From contig JADKFE010000013.1 of NCBI GenBank assembly GCA_016717595.1, forward strand, positions 1-64,000: a stretch of 64,000 bases of DNA, written 5' to 3'. The DNA is from Deltaproteobacteria bacterium. GTDB lineage: Bacteria > Myxococcota_A > UBA796 > CAJQPC01. The notes beneath the pieces were generated by a model. The model was not told where the DNA came from, did no database searches, and saw only the letters and a program-made list of their open reading frames with translations. A program made the position numbers and the translations under genes. Positions 25,157-33,146 of this stretch are shown piece by piece (position 1 is the first letter of the stretch; the number at the start of each line of letters is the position of its first letter).

Positions 25157-26341
25157 TCAGCCGCCTTCGCCAAGGCGGAGGTCGATTGTGATGTGCTCGG
25201 TGGTGCTGATCGGTCGGACCGAGACCGCGACGTGTAAGCGTCCCATCTCTCGGTCCTCCTTCGTGTTGGTCTCCTCGTCACAGCGCACGAGGTAATCTTT
25301 GCGCGCGTTCTCGCCGGTCAGCAAACCCGCTGACCAAAACTCGTCCAGCCGCGCGCGCACGTCGCGCTCAAGCACCTTCCAGAGACCGGGCTCGTTGTGC
25401 TCGAAGACGACCCACTCATTGTCTCGCCGAAGCTGCTCGGCGATGAGGGAGATGATGCGGCGAGAGTTGATGAACTCCCACCGAGGATCGGCGGACAAGG
25501 TGCGACCGCCGAACACGACCACGCCCCGGCCGGCCTGAACGACGATGGCGTTCGCGCCTGCGCGGGTGGCGAAGGAGACCTCGTCCCAGGTGAGCTCAAC
25601 CTCAGTGTGGGTGACGCCGTGAACGGTGGTGTTCGCCGGGGCCCAGGCGACGCCAAACGGGGGGTGTTCCCGCTCCACGCGGGCATACACACCAAGCATC
25701 GCACCAGAAGGAGGCATCATCTCATCCCCGGCCATCAGCCAGGGGTAGTATACAGCGCCATACGCCAAATTGTCGCCGCGAAGCGCACGAAACGACTCTA
25801 ACCAGCGGGCGAGGGCCTCACCGTGGAGACCACGGGGCACGTCGAGCACCGCGAAGCGGTTGGTCATCTGCTGGCAGTGGTTGAGCAGCTCCACATAGAG
25901 CGCGTCCGCGTGGCCGCTCACTTGGCCCAGGCGGTTGACCTCCCAGCGTAAAAACGCCGCGGAGGGGCAAGCCAAGAGGCTGATGTCCTCCATGCCGCGC
26001 AGGTGGTGCAGCAGCGGCTCTAGGACGCTGTGAACGCTCACCGGAGCGCGCAGGTCCTCCTCTCTCTCGATGCAGACGCCGAAGAGGTGGGCCTGATCGC
26101 CGCCGTTGTCGAAGAAGGCCTTGATCGCCCGCCGAGTGACGACGTCGAACAGGCCCATCAGCGGGTGCTCAAGCAGCTCCGCGAAGCGCCGAAGCGTGAG
26201 CTCGACAAAATCTCCGGCGTGGGCGTCCGCAGGCCACTCCGCCTGGGGGATGAAGCCGATGATCCCGGAGATGTCACATCGCACCCGACCATAACGACGG
26301 GTGGGGAGCGCGGTGTGCTGTATGGAGAGGCCTGGCTTCAC
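25157..26341 (-). CDS. Contractile sheath protein 2
   Basis: A 394-residue sheath-family protein. The core shared with sheath 1 includes AFFDNGGDQAHLFGV, RFAVLDVPRGLHG, YGAVYYPWL, PPSGAMLGVYARVEREHPPFGVAWAPANTT, VVVFGGRTLSADPRWEFINSRRIISLIAEQL and WVVFEHNEP, with LVRCDEETNT near the end. It lacks the two insertions of sheath 1, so it is the minimal sheath. In Afp, minor sheath variants occupy the baseplate or cap end, a likely role here. Adjacent to tube 2. Confidence 0.92.
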   Translation of the reverse strand: MKPGLSIQHTALPTRRYGRVRCDISGIIGFIPQAEWPADAHAGDFVELTLRRFAELLEHPLMGLFDVVTRRAIKAFFDNGGDQAHLFGVCIEREEDLRAPVSVHSVLEPLLHHLRGMEDISLLACPSAAFLRWEVNRLGQVSGHADALYVELLNHCQQMTNRFAVLDVPRGLHGEALARWLESFRALRGDNLAYGAVYYPWLMAGDEMMPPSGAMLGVYARVEREHPPFGVAWAPANTTVHGVTHTEVELTWDEVSFATRAGANAIVVQAGRGVVVFGGRTLSADPRWEFINSRRIISLIAEQLRRDNEWVVFEHNEPGLWKVLERDVRARLDEFWSAGLLTGENARKDYLVRCDEETNTKEDREMGRLHVAVSVRPISTTEHITIDLRLGEGG

Positions 26342-26429
26342 GCCGTCACCCGGGAACGGGGCGCGTCCCTACAGGCGCGAATACCTCGCTCCGCACCTTG
26401 ACGGGCGCAGAGCGAGGCGTGCCAGAAGG

Positions 26430-26588
26430 TCAGCGCGCTGTGTTGATCTTCTCGTTGATCGCAGAGATCTGCTTGACCCACTCGTGGCGCTCACGATGGC
26501 TGATGTCGAGCAGACGATCGCGGTCCCAATGAAAATGGTACGCGATGAAAGCTACCTCCTTGAAGATATTGTCAAGGGGGTAGCTCAC
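26430..26588 (-). CDS. DUF6760-type small eCIS protein (52 aa)
   Basis: A GTG at 26588 overlaps the upstream TAG by one base. The product begins MSYPLDNIFKEVAFIAYHFH, continues with WDRDRLLDISHRERHEWVKQ and ends near NEKINTAR. This is the compact helical family (DUF6760) found next to tube and sheath genes in eCIS and phage-like loci. In phage tails this position encodes the partner of the tape-measure chaperone. Its size is that of the whole family, so it is intact. It is followed by sheath 2 after 88 bases. Confidence 0.85.
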   Translation of the reverse strand: MSYPLDNIFKEVAFIAYHFHWDRDRLLDISHRERHEWVKQISAINEKINTAR

Positions 26589-26950
26589 TATTCCCCCAGG
26601 CGGCCGAACTCCTTATCGAACTTCGAGCCGCACTCAGGGCAGGTCACCTTGATGACCGCCTCGTCCTCGTTGATGCGGTTGTACATCTCCTCCAAGAACC
26701 GGAGGTCGCCTGCGAACAGGTTCTCGACGACCCCGGTGTTGACCTCGGGAAGAGCCCCCAAGCGGGACACCACCCTGCTGAGCAGGACGATGATGAGGTA
26801 GGCGCGGTTTCGCTGCACACGAATGTCGTTCAAAGGGACGATCTCGTCCTTGGCGTTGGCCAGGCGCATCACCCCGTCCCGATGGACATTGCCGTCTTTG
26901 TCGACGTATCCACGCGGGAGAATGAACTCGTATTCCGTCTTCAGCTCCAT
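26588..26950 (-). CDS. CxxC tail-assembly protein of the eCIS
   Basis: A 120-residue protein opening MELKTEYEFILPRGYVDKDGNVHRDGVMRLANAKDE, a pattern of phage tail assembly (chaperone-like) proteins. The middle is helical (YLIIVLLSRVVSRLG, VVENLFAGDLRFLEEMYNRIN). The C-terminus has CPECGSKFDKEFG, half of a zinc ribbon that could complete on dimerisation. Encoded between tube 1 and DUF6760, the usual chaperone position. Probable role: assembly factor for tube or tape measure. Confidence 0.75.
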   Translation of the reverse strand: MELKTEYEFILPRGYVDKDGNVHRDGVMRLANAKDEIVPLNDIRVQRNRAYLIIVLLSRVVSRLGALPEVNTGVVENLFAGDLRFLEEMYNRINEDEAVIKVTCPECGSKFDKEFGRLGE

Positions 26951-26993
26951 GTGCCTATCGCTCCAGCTTGGGGGACTGCATCAACTCAGAAGA

Positions 26994-27437
26994 TCAGGCG
27001 CGCTCGATGAGCTCGACCGCGATCTCGACCTTCTCGATCGCCATCGCGGAAGAATCGGCGTCCATGTCGGGCACGTACCACTTGCAGGGCCAGCCTTCGT
27101 AGAAGTTGTAACGACCGATCTCGGTCTCACCATCCTGGTCGAGGATGATGATAGAACCGGCGCGGCGGTCGATCTTGCCCTGCTCGATGTTCTTGCGCCA
27201 CTGCCACAGGTCGTCGGTCGCGGTGTAGCCGCGCTCGAGGACGATGTTGGCGTAGGTGGTGCGGCCCGGCTTCTTGCGGACAACCATGTCGTTGCCCTGC
27301 TTGAACTCGATGACTTCCGTCTCCGAGTCCATGCCGCTCACGGACTTGAAGCCGCCGATGATCACCTTGGTGTCACCGATGATGCCCTGGATCTCCAGGA
27401 GGAAGTTGTAGGCTCCGAACAGCTCTTCGGTCGGCAT
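26994..27437 (-). CDS. Inner tube protein 1 (T4 gp19-like, main tube)
   Basis: A 147-residue gp19-like tube protein: GAYNFLLEIQGIIGDTKVIIGGFKSVSGMDSETEVIEFKQGNDM, RKKPGRTTYANIVLERGYTATDDLWQWRKN, then RYNFYEGWPCKWYVPDMDADSSAMAIEKVEIAVELIE. It pairs with sheath 1, whose gene lies 74 bases upstream, and should be the major tube subunit. Tube 2 and this protein share the fold but little residue identity. Confidence 0.93.
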   Translation of the reverse strand: MPTEELFGAYNFLLEIQGIIGDTKVIIGGFKSVSGMDSETEVIEFKQGNDMVVRKKPGRTTYANIVLERGYTATDDLWQWRKNIEQGKIDRRAGSIIILDQDGETEIGRYNFYEGWPCKWYVPDMDADSSAMAIEKVEIAVELIERA

Positions 27438-27511
27438 GTTGTTGCACTCCTTCTCACGTTGTGCCTTCCGGGTGGTGGCTTACCAGGCAGGCGGGGTTAC
27501 AGACAGTGGGG

Positions 27512-29302
27512 CTATTCCTCGATGAGGGCGCCGCCGTCCCACTGACCGATACTGAAGATAACAAACTCGGCGGGCTTCACGGGGCAGATTCCGATCTGCA
27601 CGTTCACCTGACCGGCGTCGATGAGGTAGCGAGGGTTGGTCTCGTCGTCACACTTGACGTAGAAGGCCTCCTCGGGGGTGGTGCCGAACAGCGCGCCCGA
27701 GCGCCAGACGCGCATCAGGTAGGAGCGCACGTCGCGGACGAGCTTCTTCCACAGGCTGTGATCGTTGGGCTCGAACACGGCCCACTGCGAGCCGATCAAG
27801 ATCGACTGCTCGATCATGATGAACAGGCGGCGGACGTTGATGTACTTCCACGAGGGGTCGTTCTTCGTGCCGAGGGTACGAGCGCCCCAGACGCGGATGC
27901 CACGATCCTTGAAGATGCGGATGACGTTGATGCCGCGCTCGTTGTACTGCGCCTGCTCGATGCGGTTCACGTTCTGGCTGAGGCCGGTGATGCCCATGAC
28001 CAGCTCGTTCGCCGGGGCCTTGTGAACGCCGCGCTCGCCATCGACGCGGGCGTAGATGCCGGCCATGTGACCCGAGGGCGGGACAAACAGCTCGTTCTTC
28101 TCGGCCTTGATCAGCTTGCGGCGGTTGGGGCCGGTGACCTTGATGTGGGCCTGGTCACCCTTGAACCAGCTCGGCTTCGTGACCTTGACCCAAGGCACAT
28201 ACAGCGCGCCGAAGCCCTTCTGGGAGGCGGGGATGTCCATGGAGCCGTCGGAGACGATGGGGCCGTCGAGGATGGCGAAGCGGTCCTTGCGGATCTCGCA
28301 CATCTCCAGCATCTCGCGCTGCTGGTTGGCGTTGAGGCCGGGGGCGACCATCATCGCCATGTCGTCGATGTCGTCGAAGGCGTACAGACCGAGCTTGTCA
28401 GCCTGGTTCTCACGGATGGAGCAGTCGAGATCCTTGACGCCCATCAGGTAGACGTAGCACTTGCCGCCGCCGTTGTCGTAGAAGCCGTTCACGCCGGCCA
28501 CGAAGTTGAAGACCGAGGGCTGGGAGAGGAACTCCTGGAACTCGTTCTTGAGGGCGGGGTCGCGGGCGAGGGCCTCGAACACCGCGTCAGCGGCCTCATC
28601 GGGATCTTCGAAGGACTGGCCGACGATCTCATCGATGGAGCGGGTGGAGAGGAGGTACTCCGCGAAGTAGCTCTGGAGCCAGCGGAAGAACTCGCTCTTG
28701 TTGGTGACAGCGACGGGCGGGATGCTGTACTCGGACTGAAGCGCCGAGGCCTCAGACGCCTTGAAGCTGTAGCCGTAGACCTCGAAGAGATCCTTGGCGT
28801 GCTTGGGCTTGGGCTTGTCGATGGCGAAGGTCGCGTTGATGTTGTTGAGGAGCTCCTCGACGAGCTGATCGTCTTCAGTGACGACCTTACCCTCGGCGTT
28901 CACCACGACCTCAGCGACCTCAACGGCGGCCTGGGTCTTGGTGTCCTGGATCTTGACGCGACCCTTGCTGCCGGGGCCGAAGGTGACCTTGTGGCCGTTG
29001 AGCTCCAGGAGCTTCTTGACGTCTTTGACGTTGCGGCTCTTGAAACGGAAGGCCGTGACGAGGGCGGAGCCCGCCTCCTCAGCGGAGTCGGGGTTGACCT
29101 TACCCGTCGCGTCCACAAGCTGCGGGGCGACCTTACCAACGAGCTCACGCGCGCCGTCAGAGCCGGTCACCGCGGTGGCGTCGGAGGGGGGGCTAAAGGG
29201 GAACAACCCGATAAAGCCGGGGTTCGAGGTCGCGACCGACTCAATGGGCTTGGGCCCGGAGTCAACTTCGCGGATATACACACCTGGAGTCTTGTATTCC
29301 AT
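27512..29302 (-). CDS. Contractile sheath protein 1 (main sheath) with inserted domain
   Basis: A 596-residue sheath. The N-terminal arm (TPGVYIREVDSGPKPIESVATSNPGFIGLFP) and the C-terminal core (GALYVPWVKV, FVPPSGHMAGIYARVDGERGVHKAPANE, GARTLGTKNDPSWKYINVRRLFIMIEQS, FYVKCDDETNPRYL) define the family. Compared with sheath 2 it has about 150 extra residues at about 45-195, rich in charged strands and helices, plus a second insertion at about 215-262. Such insertions point outward in Afp/PVC sheaths. Six bases separate its start from the upstream cap gene. Confidence 0.94.
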   Translation of the reverse strand: MEYKTPGVYIREVDSGPKPIESVATSNPGFIGLFPFSPPSDATAVTGSDGARELVGKVAPQLVDATGKVNPDSAEEAGSALVTAFRFKSRNVKDVKKLLELNGHKVTFGPGSKGRVKIQDTKTQAAVEVAEVVVNAEGKVVTEDDQLVEELLNNINATFAIDKPKPKHAKDLFEVYGYSFKASEASALQSEYSIPPVAVTNKSEFFRWLQSYFAEYLLSTRSIDEIVGQSFEDPDEAADAVFEALARDPALKNEFQEFLSQPSVFNFVAGVNGFYDNGGGKCYVYLMGVKDLDCSIRENQADKLGLYAFDDIDDMAMMVAPGLNANQQREMLEMCEIRKDRFAILDGPIVSDGSMDIPASQKGFGALYVPWVKVTKPSWFKGDQAHIKVTGPNRRKLIKAEKNELFVPPSGHMAGIYARVDGERGVHKAPANELVMGITGLSQNVNRIEQAQYNERGINVIRIFKDRGIRVWGARTLGTKNDPSWKYINVRRLFIMIEQSILIGSQWAVFEPNDHSLWKKLVRDVRSYLMRVWRSGALFGTTPEEAFYVKCDDETNPRYLIDAGQVNVQIGICPVKPAEFVIFSIGQWDGGALIEE

Positions 29303-29308
29303 TGCAGC

Positions 29309-30202
29309 TCATCCCTCCGAATCGGGGTTGTTCCGGTTCGCGCGCCTGCGCATGTTGTGGGCCTCTGGCCCGGGAGGTGTATGGATGGGTGGCAGCGGAC
29401 GGCCCGGCGAGATTCGACCGGAGAGGGACTCGCGGCGCTGCTGCGCGGCGAGCGGCTCTACGATCGGCATCTGGTCGAGGCCATCATCATCACCCATGTT
29501 GACGGTCGTGCCGCCTTCTGTTGAGACCAACGGACCGTCAAGCGCGACACGCGCACGATACGTCAAGAAGGGCCGATAAGGCGCTTCATGGAGCGTAAAC
29601 ATGTTGATCGCGTCACCTACAGTCAAGTCGTCCACCAGCGAGAGAGAGACCTTCTCAACCTGAAGTCCAGCGAGGTTGGTATCGGCCTGAGGATCCCATG
29701 TGCGCCCGAGGGAGTCAACAGCCCGACCATCCGGCAGGATGAATCGACGTGGACGATACACCAAACGGGGCGTGTAGTGAAGTGACAAAAGCACCCAGCC
29801 CAACAATCTCTCTGCATCGGACCGAAACTTGCTGTGGATGGACACCATGTAGAACAGGTCCATGAGCAGCGGGGGCCGATGATAAAAGACGCGGTCGCCG
29901 AGCGCCTCATCGGCGCCAGGCAAGGTGACCGGCGCGAGGCGCAGGCGCTTCTGGTTCTGGAGGGCCTGGTTCTGGGCGGCCCGGTACATGTAGATGTAGA
30001 TGACCTCTTCACGGTCTTTGGGCGTGAACTTGAGGTCCTCTTCGATGCGGGGCGGCTGGGGGGTGAGGTCGTAGGTGTCGAGCAGCAGACGGTGAACGGC
30101 CTCGGTCACCTCGCCGATGATGTTCGACGAAGAGAAGGGGCCCTTCTTGAACGCCTGGGGCGGCAGCCCTACGTCCAGTTTGTCGAGCACGTCGTCGCTC
30201 AT
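29309..30202 (-). CDS. Pvc16/DUF4255-like tail cap protein
   Basis: A 297-residue protein. The region IIGEVTEAVHRLLLDTYDLTPQPPRIEEDLKF, followed by MYRAAQNQALQNQ and PPLLMDLFYMVSIHSKFRSDAERLLGWVLLSLHYTPRLVY, matches the DUF4255/Pvc16 N-terminal domain. That family caps the distal end of the tube and sheath in Afp (Afp16). The C-terminal 60 residues are Pro/Arg-rich and disordered. ATG at 30202 overlaps the upstream stop as ATGA. First recognised structural gene of the run. Confidence 0.88.
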   Translation of the reverse strand: MSDDVLDKLDVGLPPQAFKKGPFSSSNIIGEVTEAVHRLLLDTYDLTPQPPRIEEDLKFTPKDREEVIYIYMYRAAQNQALQNQKRLRLAPVTLPGADEALGDRVFYHRPPLLMDLFYMVSIHSKFRSDAERLLGWVLLSLHYTPRLVYRPRRFILPDGRAVDSLGRTWDPQADTNLAGLQVEKVSLSLVDDLTVGDAINMFTLHEAPYRPFLTYRARVALDGPLVSTEGGTTVNMGDDDGLDQMPIVEPLAAQQRRESLSGRISPGRPLPPIHTPPGPEAHNMRRRANRNNPDSEG

Positions 30203-30636
30203 TCCCGCTCCGTAGACATCGTGAGTTTCCACGGGCGGTGGGCGAAGGTCAAGAGGGTGCGGTCACCAACCGGGCTCTTCGCCTCCAGCTTGAGCTTCTC
30301 ATCGGCGACGATCTTCATCAGGTGGGGCAAGGGCTCGACGGCCTCGCGGCGCGTCGTGGTCTCGACGTAGGTGCGGCGGCGGCCACGCACGGTCTCTAAG
30401 GCGTAGGGGTGGCGCACCAGCCGGATGAGCTGCGGGGCGTAGGTGCTGACCTCGACCTTCTTGCGGTTGGCGCGCGGGGCGACGGACCAGCGGGAGGTCT
30501 TGTGCTCGGGGACGGTGAAGGACTCCAAGGAGGAGCTGCGCTCCGCCCGCTCGTGCAAGGCACCGACGATCTTGCCCTCACGGAGCTGCTTCTCTCCGAT
30601 GAGGTGGCGCGTGATGCGGCGGGTGACGAGGTCCAT
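30199..30636 (-). CDS. Unknown 145-aa protein opening the eCIS operon
   Basis: Starts at the ATG 30636 (MDLVTRRITRHLIGEKQLREG); the same frame extends further upstream but crosses the divergent intergenic region, so the longer reading is unlikely. The product is basic and mixed alpha/beta, with TYAPQLIRLVRHPYALETVRGRRRTY and a helical PLPHLMKIVADEKLKLE. No family was recognised. It is coupled to the cap gene by an ATGA overlap, suggesting a small assembly or cap-associated role. Confidence 0.6.
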   Translation of the reverse strand: MDLVTRRITRHLIGEKQLREGKIVGALHERAERSSSLESFTVPEHKTSRWSVAPRANRKKVEVSTYAPQLIRLVRHPYALETVRGRRRTYVETTTRREAVEPLPHLMKIVADEKLKLEAKSPVGDRTLLTFAHRPWKLTMSTERE

Positions 30637-30852
30637 GGGGTGCGTCAAGGTCCTGCGGGGTTGCGCCGATTGTCGAGCTGTCACCTGACCTCGGCGCGCG
30701 CCCGAGGTTAGGCTTGTCGGTTGGTCTGACAGGAGGGTGCTCCCCTGCTGACCACAACCGCAGGCTACAGAAGGTTGGGGGGTTTGGTCAAGTTCCGATC
30801 GTGAAACTCTGATGACGCCAGAGCCGGAACCCGCCTGGGTTATGCTGCGCCC
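30637..30852. promoter_or_regulatory. Divergent promoter region of the eCIS operon
   Basis: A 216-base intergenic stretch separates the minus-strand particle operon from a plus-strand gene. The plus strand has TATGCT at 30841-30846, only 6 bases before the ATG at 30853, so that gene may be transcribed leaderless. No strong -35/-10 pair was found for the minus operon by eye. Confidence 0.4.
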
Positions 30853-31623
30853 ATGAGCCGCCAGCGCAAGAAGGTGCAGATCACGTCGATGCTCTCGACC
30901 ACGCTCAAGGGCGGCGTCGGCACCAATAAGCTCAAGTACCACCGGGTCAACGACAAGACCTCGCGGCGCCTGCGCCGGTCGATCAAGCGCCACGGGAACA
31001 GCGTCTCCCAAGGGCAGATCTTCCGCAGCGACGCGCGGCGCGACTCCTTGCTCGCCTTCATCACCAGCCGCCTGGAGACGGTGAAGAAGGTGCAGATGAA
31101 GGAGCTTCACGCGGTGAACAATCGCTCTGAGTGGTTCCGCGGCGTCTACTTCCGGGGCAACTCGCTGCCCGAGCCGAGCCGCTGGGCGAACGTCGGGCGG
31201 GCCTTCCGACGCGCCGCCGAGGCGATCTGCCGCGGCGACATCGGGCGCGGCGCGCAGCTCATGGAGAAGGCCATCGAGCTCGAGAAGAACACCTTCGAGT
31301 CCATGCCCGACTACGTCAAGGATCGCCTCGACAGCCACGCCTCGGTGCCTGAAGCGCCGCCGACGGGCCGCCCGCCGGAGATGGACGTGCTGCACGCCAC
31401 GGACCGCTGCCGGGTGATGGTGGTGCCCATCGACATCCGCAAGATGTCGTGGGAGGTCGAGAAGCTTCAGACCGACGCGCCGCTCGTGGGCTGGCGCGGG
31501 CGCCGCTTACACAACTGGTGGGGCCCTGAAGAAGAAGAAGAGGAGGACGAGAACGCCGATCCTGACAAGCCCAAGAAGCGCAAGAAGCGGCGGAAGAAGC
31601 TGACCGCCCCCGAGGAGTCCTGA
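30853..31623 (+). CDS. Unknown 256-aa protein divergent from the eCIS operon
   Basis: Basic N-terminus (MSRQRKKVQITSM), a helical middle (AFRRAAEAICRGDIGRGAQLMEKAIELEKNTFESMP, TPR-like helices), then a beta segment (RCRVMVVPIDIRKMSWEVEKL). The end is striking: a run of about ten acidic residues (PEEEEEEDENADPD) followed directly by a Lys/Arg cluster (KKRKKRRKK). No family was recognised. It shares the divergent region with the particle operon. The next gene begins one base after its stop. Confidence 0.6.
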   Translation: MSRQRKKVQITSMLSTTLKGGVGTNKLKYHRVNDKTSRRLRRSIKRHGNSVSQGQIFRSDARRDSLLAFITSRLETVKKVQMKELHAVNNRSEWFRGVYFRGNSLPEPSRWANVGRAFRRAAEAICRGDIGRGAQLMEKAIELEKNTFESMPDYVKDRLDSHASVPEAPPTGRPPEMDVLHATDRCRVMVVPIDIRKMSWEVEKLQTDAPLVGWRGRRLHNWWGPEEEEEEDENADPDKPKKRKKRRKKLTAPEES

Positions 31624-31624
31624 G

Positions 31625-32782
31625 ATGGCGCGCGGAGAGCACCCCGAGATCCCCACCCTGGCGCGGATGATCGCCTTCCCAACGGTCTCCGACCGCCCGA
31701 TGGTGGAGCTGGCGGCCTACGTCGCCCAGCGCGCCGAGGACCAAGGCTTCCGCGTCACCTTGTATGAGGATGACGTCGAGGCCGGCAAAGCCAACGTCGT
31801 GTGTGAGGCTGGCCCCGAGGGGCTCCCCGGCGGGATCACGCTCAGCGGGCACCTCGACGTCGTGCCCGTCGAGGGCCAGTCTTGGGCGTCCGACCCCTTC
31901 GTCTTGACTGAGCGAGAAGGCAAGCTCTTTGGCCGAGGCACCGCGGACATGAAGGGCTTCATCGCCGCGACGATCGAGGCCCTGGAGCGGGTGCCGATCG
32001 CCTCCTTGAAGCGCCCGCTGGCCTTGGTGTGGACGTATGACGAGGAGGTCGGCTGCCACGGCTCGGCCAAGCTCACCCAGCGCCTACGCGACGCCGGGCG
32101 CTCCTTGCCCGACGAGGCGCTCATCGGTGAGCCCACCGACTTTCAGGTGCTGCGAATGCACCCCGGCCACGTCACGATCGTGATCCGCGCCGCGGGCGCC
32201 TCGGCGCACTCCTCCAAACCCGACCTCGGCGCCTCGGCCATCAAAGCGATGGGCCGGGTGCTGGTGATGCTGGAGGACTTGGAGCAGGAGCTCATCGGCG
32301 AGCGCCGCTTTGAGGGCGTGCTGGAGCGGCCTTGGGTGACGATGAACGCCGGGATGCTCAAGGGCGGCGCCGCGGTGAACATGGTCCCCGATCAATGTGA
32401 GCTGAAGATGGGCTATCGGCCCCTGCCTGGGGATGATCCCCTCGACGTGGCGCGGCGCGTTGAGCAACGCCTCGCCGCGCTGCCCCTGCCCGTGGGCACC
32501 CGCGTTGAGGTCGAGGTGCTGCGTCGTACGCCGTCCCTGCTCACCCCGCCGGGCCTGCCCTTGGAGGGCCTGCTCACCCAGCACGCGGATCACCACGAGG
32601 TGGGCGCCTGCCCCTTCGCCACCGACGGCGGAAACTTGGCGGCCTTGGGTGTGCGCTCGCTCATCTTCGGACCAGGATCCATCAATGTGGCGCATAAGCC
32701 CGATGAGCATGTCGACCGCGGGGCTCTCGCCAGAGCGGTGAACATCGTCGAGGCGGTGGTCACCGCGCGCTGCATGGGCTAA
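31625..32782 (+). CDS. argE: Acetylornithine deacetylase / M20 metallohydrolase
   Basis: A 385-residue M20 family protein. Metal ligands are visible as His in SGHLDVVPVEG, Asp in GRGTADMKGF, Glu-Glu in DEEVGCHG, and the C-terminal His in NVAHKPDEHV. The dimerisation domain is also clear (TIVIRAAGASAHSSKP). The closest family is ArgE, converting N-acetylornithine to ornithine plus acetate, the usual arginine route in proteobacteria. DapE is the main alternative. Placed inside the particle locus, but looks like an ordinary metabolic gene. Confidence 0.85.
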   Translation: MARGEHPEIPTLARMIAFPTVSDRPMVELAAYVAQRAEDQGFRVTLYEDDVEAGKANVVCEAGPEGLPGGITLSGHLDVVPVEGQSWASDPFVLTEREGKLFGRGTADMKGFIAATIEALERVPIASLKRPLALVWTYDEEVGCHGSAKLTQRLRDAGRSLPDEALIGEPTDFQVLRMHPGHVTIVIRAAGASAHSSKPDLGASAIKAMGRVLVMLEDLEQELIGERRFEGVLERPWVTMNAGMLKGGAAVNMVPDQCELKMGYRPLPGDDPLDVARRVEQRLAALPLPVGTRVEVEVLRRTPSLLTPPGLPLEGLLTQHADHHEVGACPFATDGGNLAALGVRSLIFGPGSINVAHKPDEHVDRGALARAVNIVEAVVTARCMG

Positions 32783-32810
32783 GGAGCAAAGGCCTAACCT
32801 GGAGAAACTT

Positions 32811-33146
32811 ATGCTACGCGCAATCGCCCTGCTGCCGGCCCTCGCGGTCCTCGTCGCCTGTGTCCCCCCTGTCGAGGACGCGCCCACCGCCGCCGCCGAG
32901 ACGTACTGCGATCACTCCTTGGAGTGTGGCTGGATCGTAGAAGCGGAGGTCGAGGGCTGCATCGACACCACTGAAGACGTCTTCGAGGCGTTCTGGAACC
33001 CTGAAGACTGCGAACAAGGCTTCTCCCGCGAGGGCTGGAGCCAGTGTATGGACAACATCGAGCAGATCGAGTGTGACGACGCCCTGAGCGGCCTCATCGA
33101 CATCGCCGATGACTGCGATCTGCTGACGGTCTGCCCGGCGGCTTGA
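32811..33146 (+). CDS. Cys-rich lipoprotein
   Basis: A 111-residue protein with a lipobox signal (ALLPALAVLVAC) and a Shine-Dalgarno GGAG about 8 bases before the ATG. The mature part has eight Cys, likely four disulfides (YCDHSLECGW, GCIDTTED, DCEQGFS, QCMDN, ECDDALS, DCDLLTVC), and is acidic. Small cysteine-rich lipoproteins of this kind are common in Myxococcota; no function is known. Confidence 0.65.
   Translation: MLRAIALLPALAVLVACVPPVEDAPTAAAETYCDHSLECGWIVEAEVEGCIDTTEDVFEAFWNPEDCEQGFSREGWSQCMDNIEQIECDDALSGLIDIADDCDLLTVCPAA

Noticed and set aside
30199..31395. Longer 398-codon version of the 145-aa gene
   Set aside because: The extra 250 codons run antisense to the divergent plus-strand gene and through the intergenic region.
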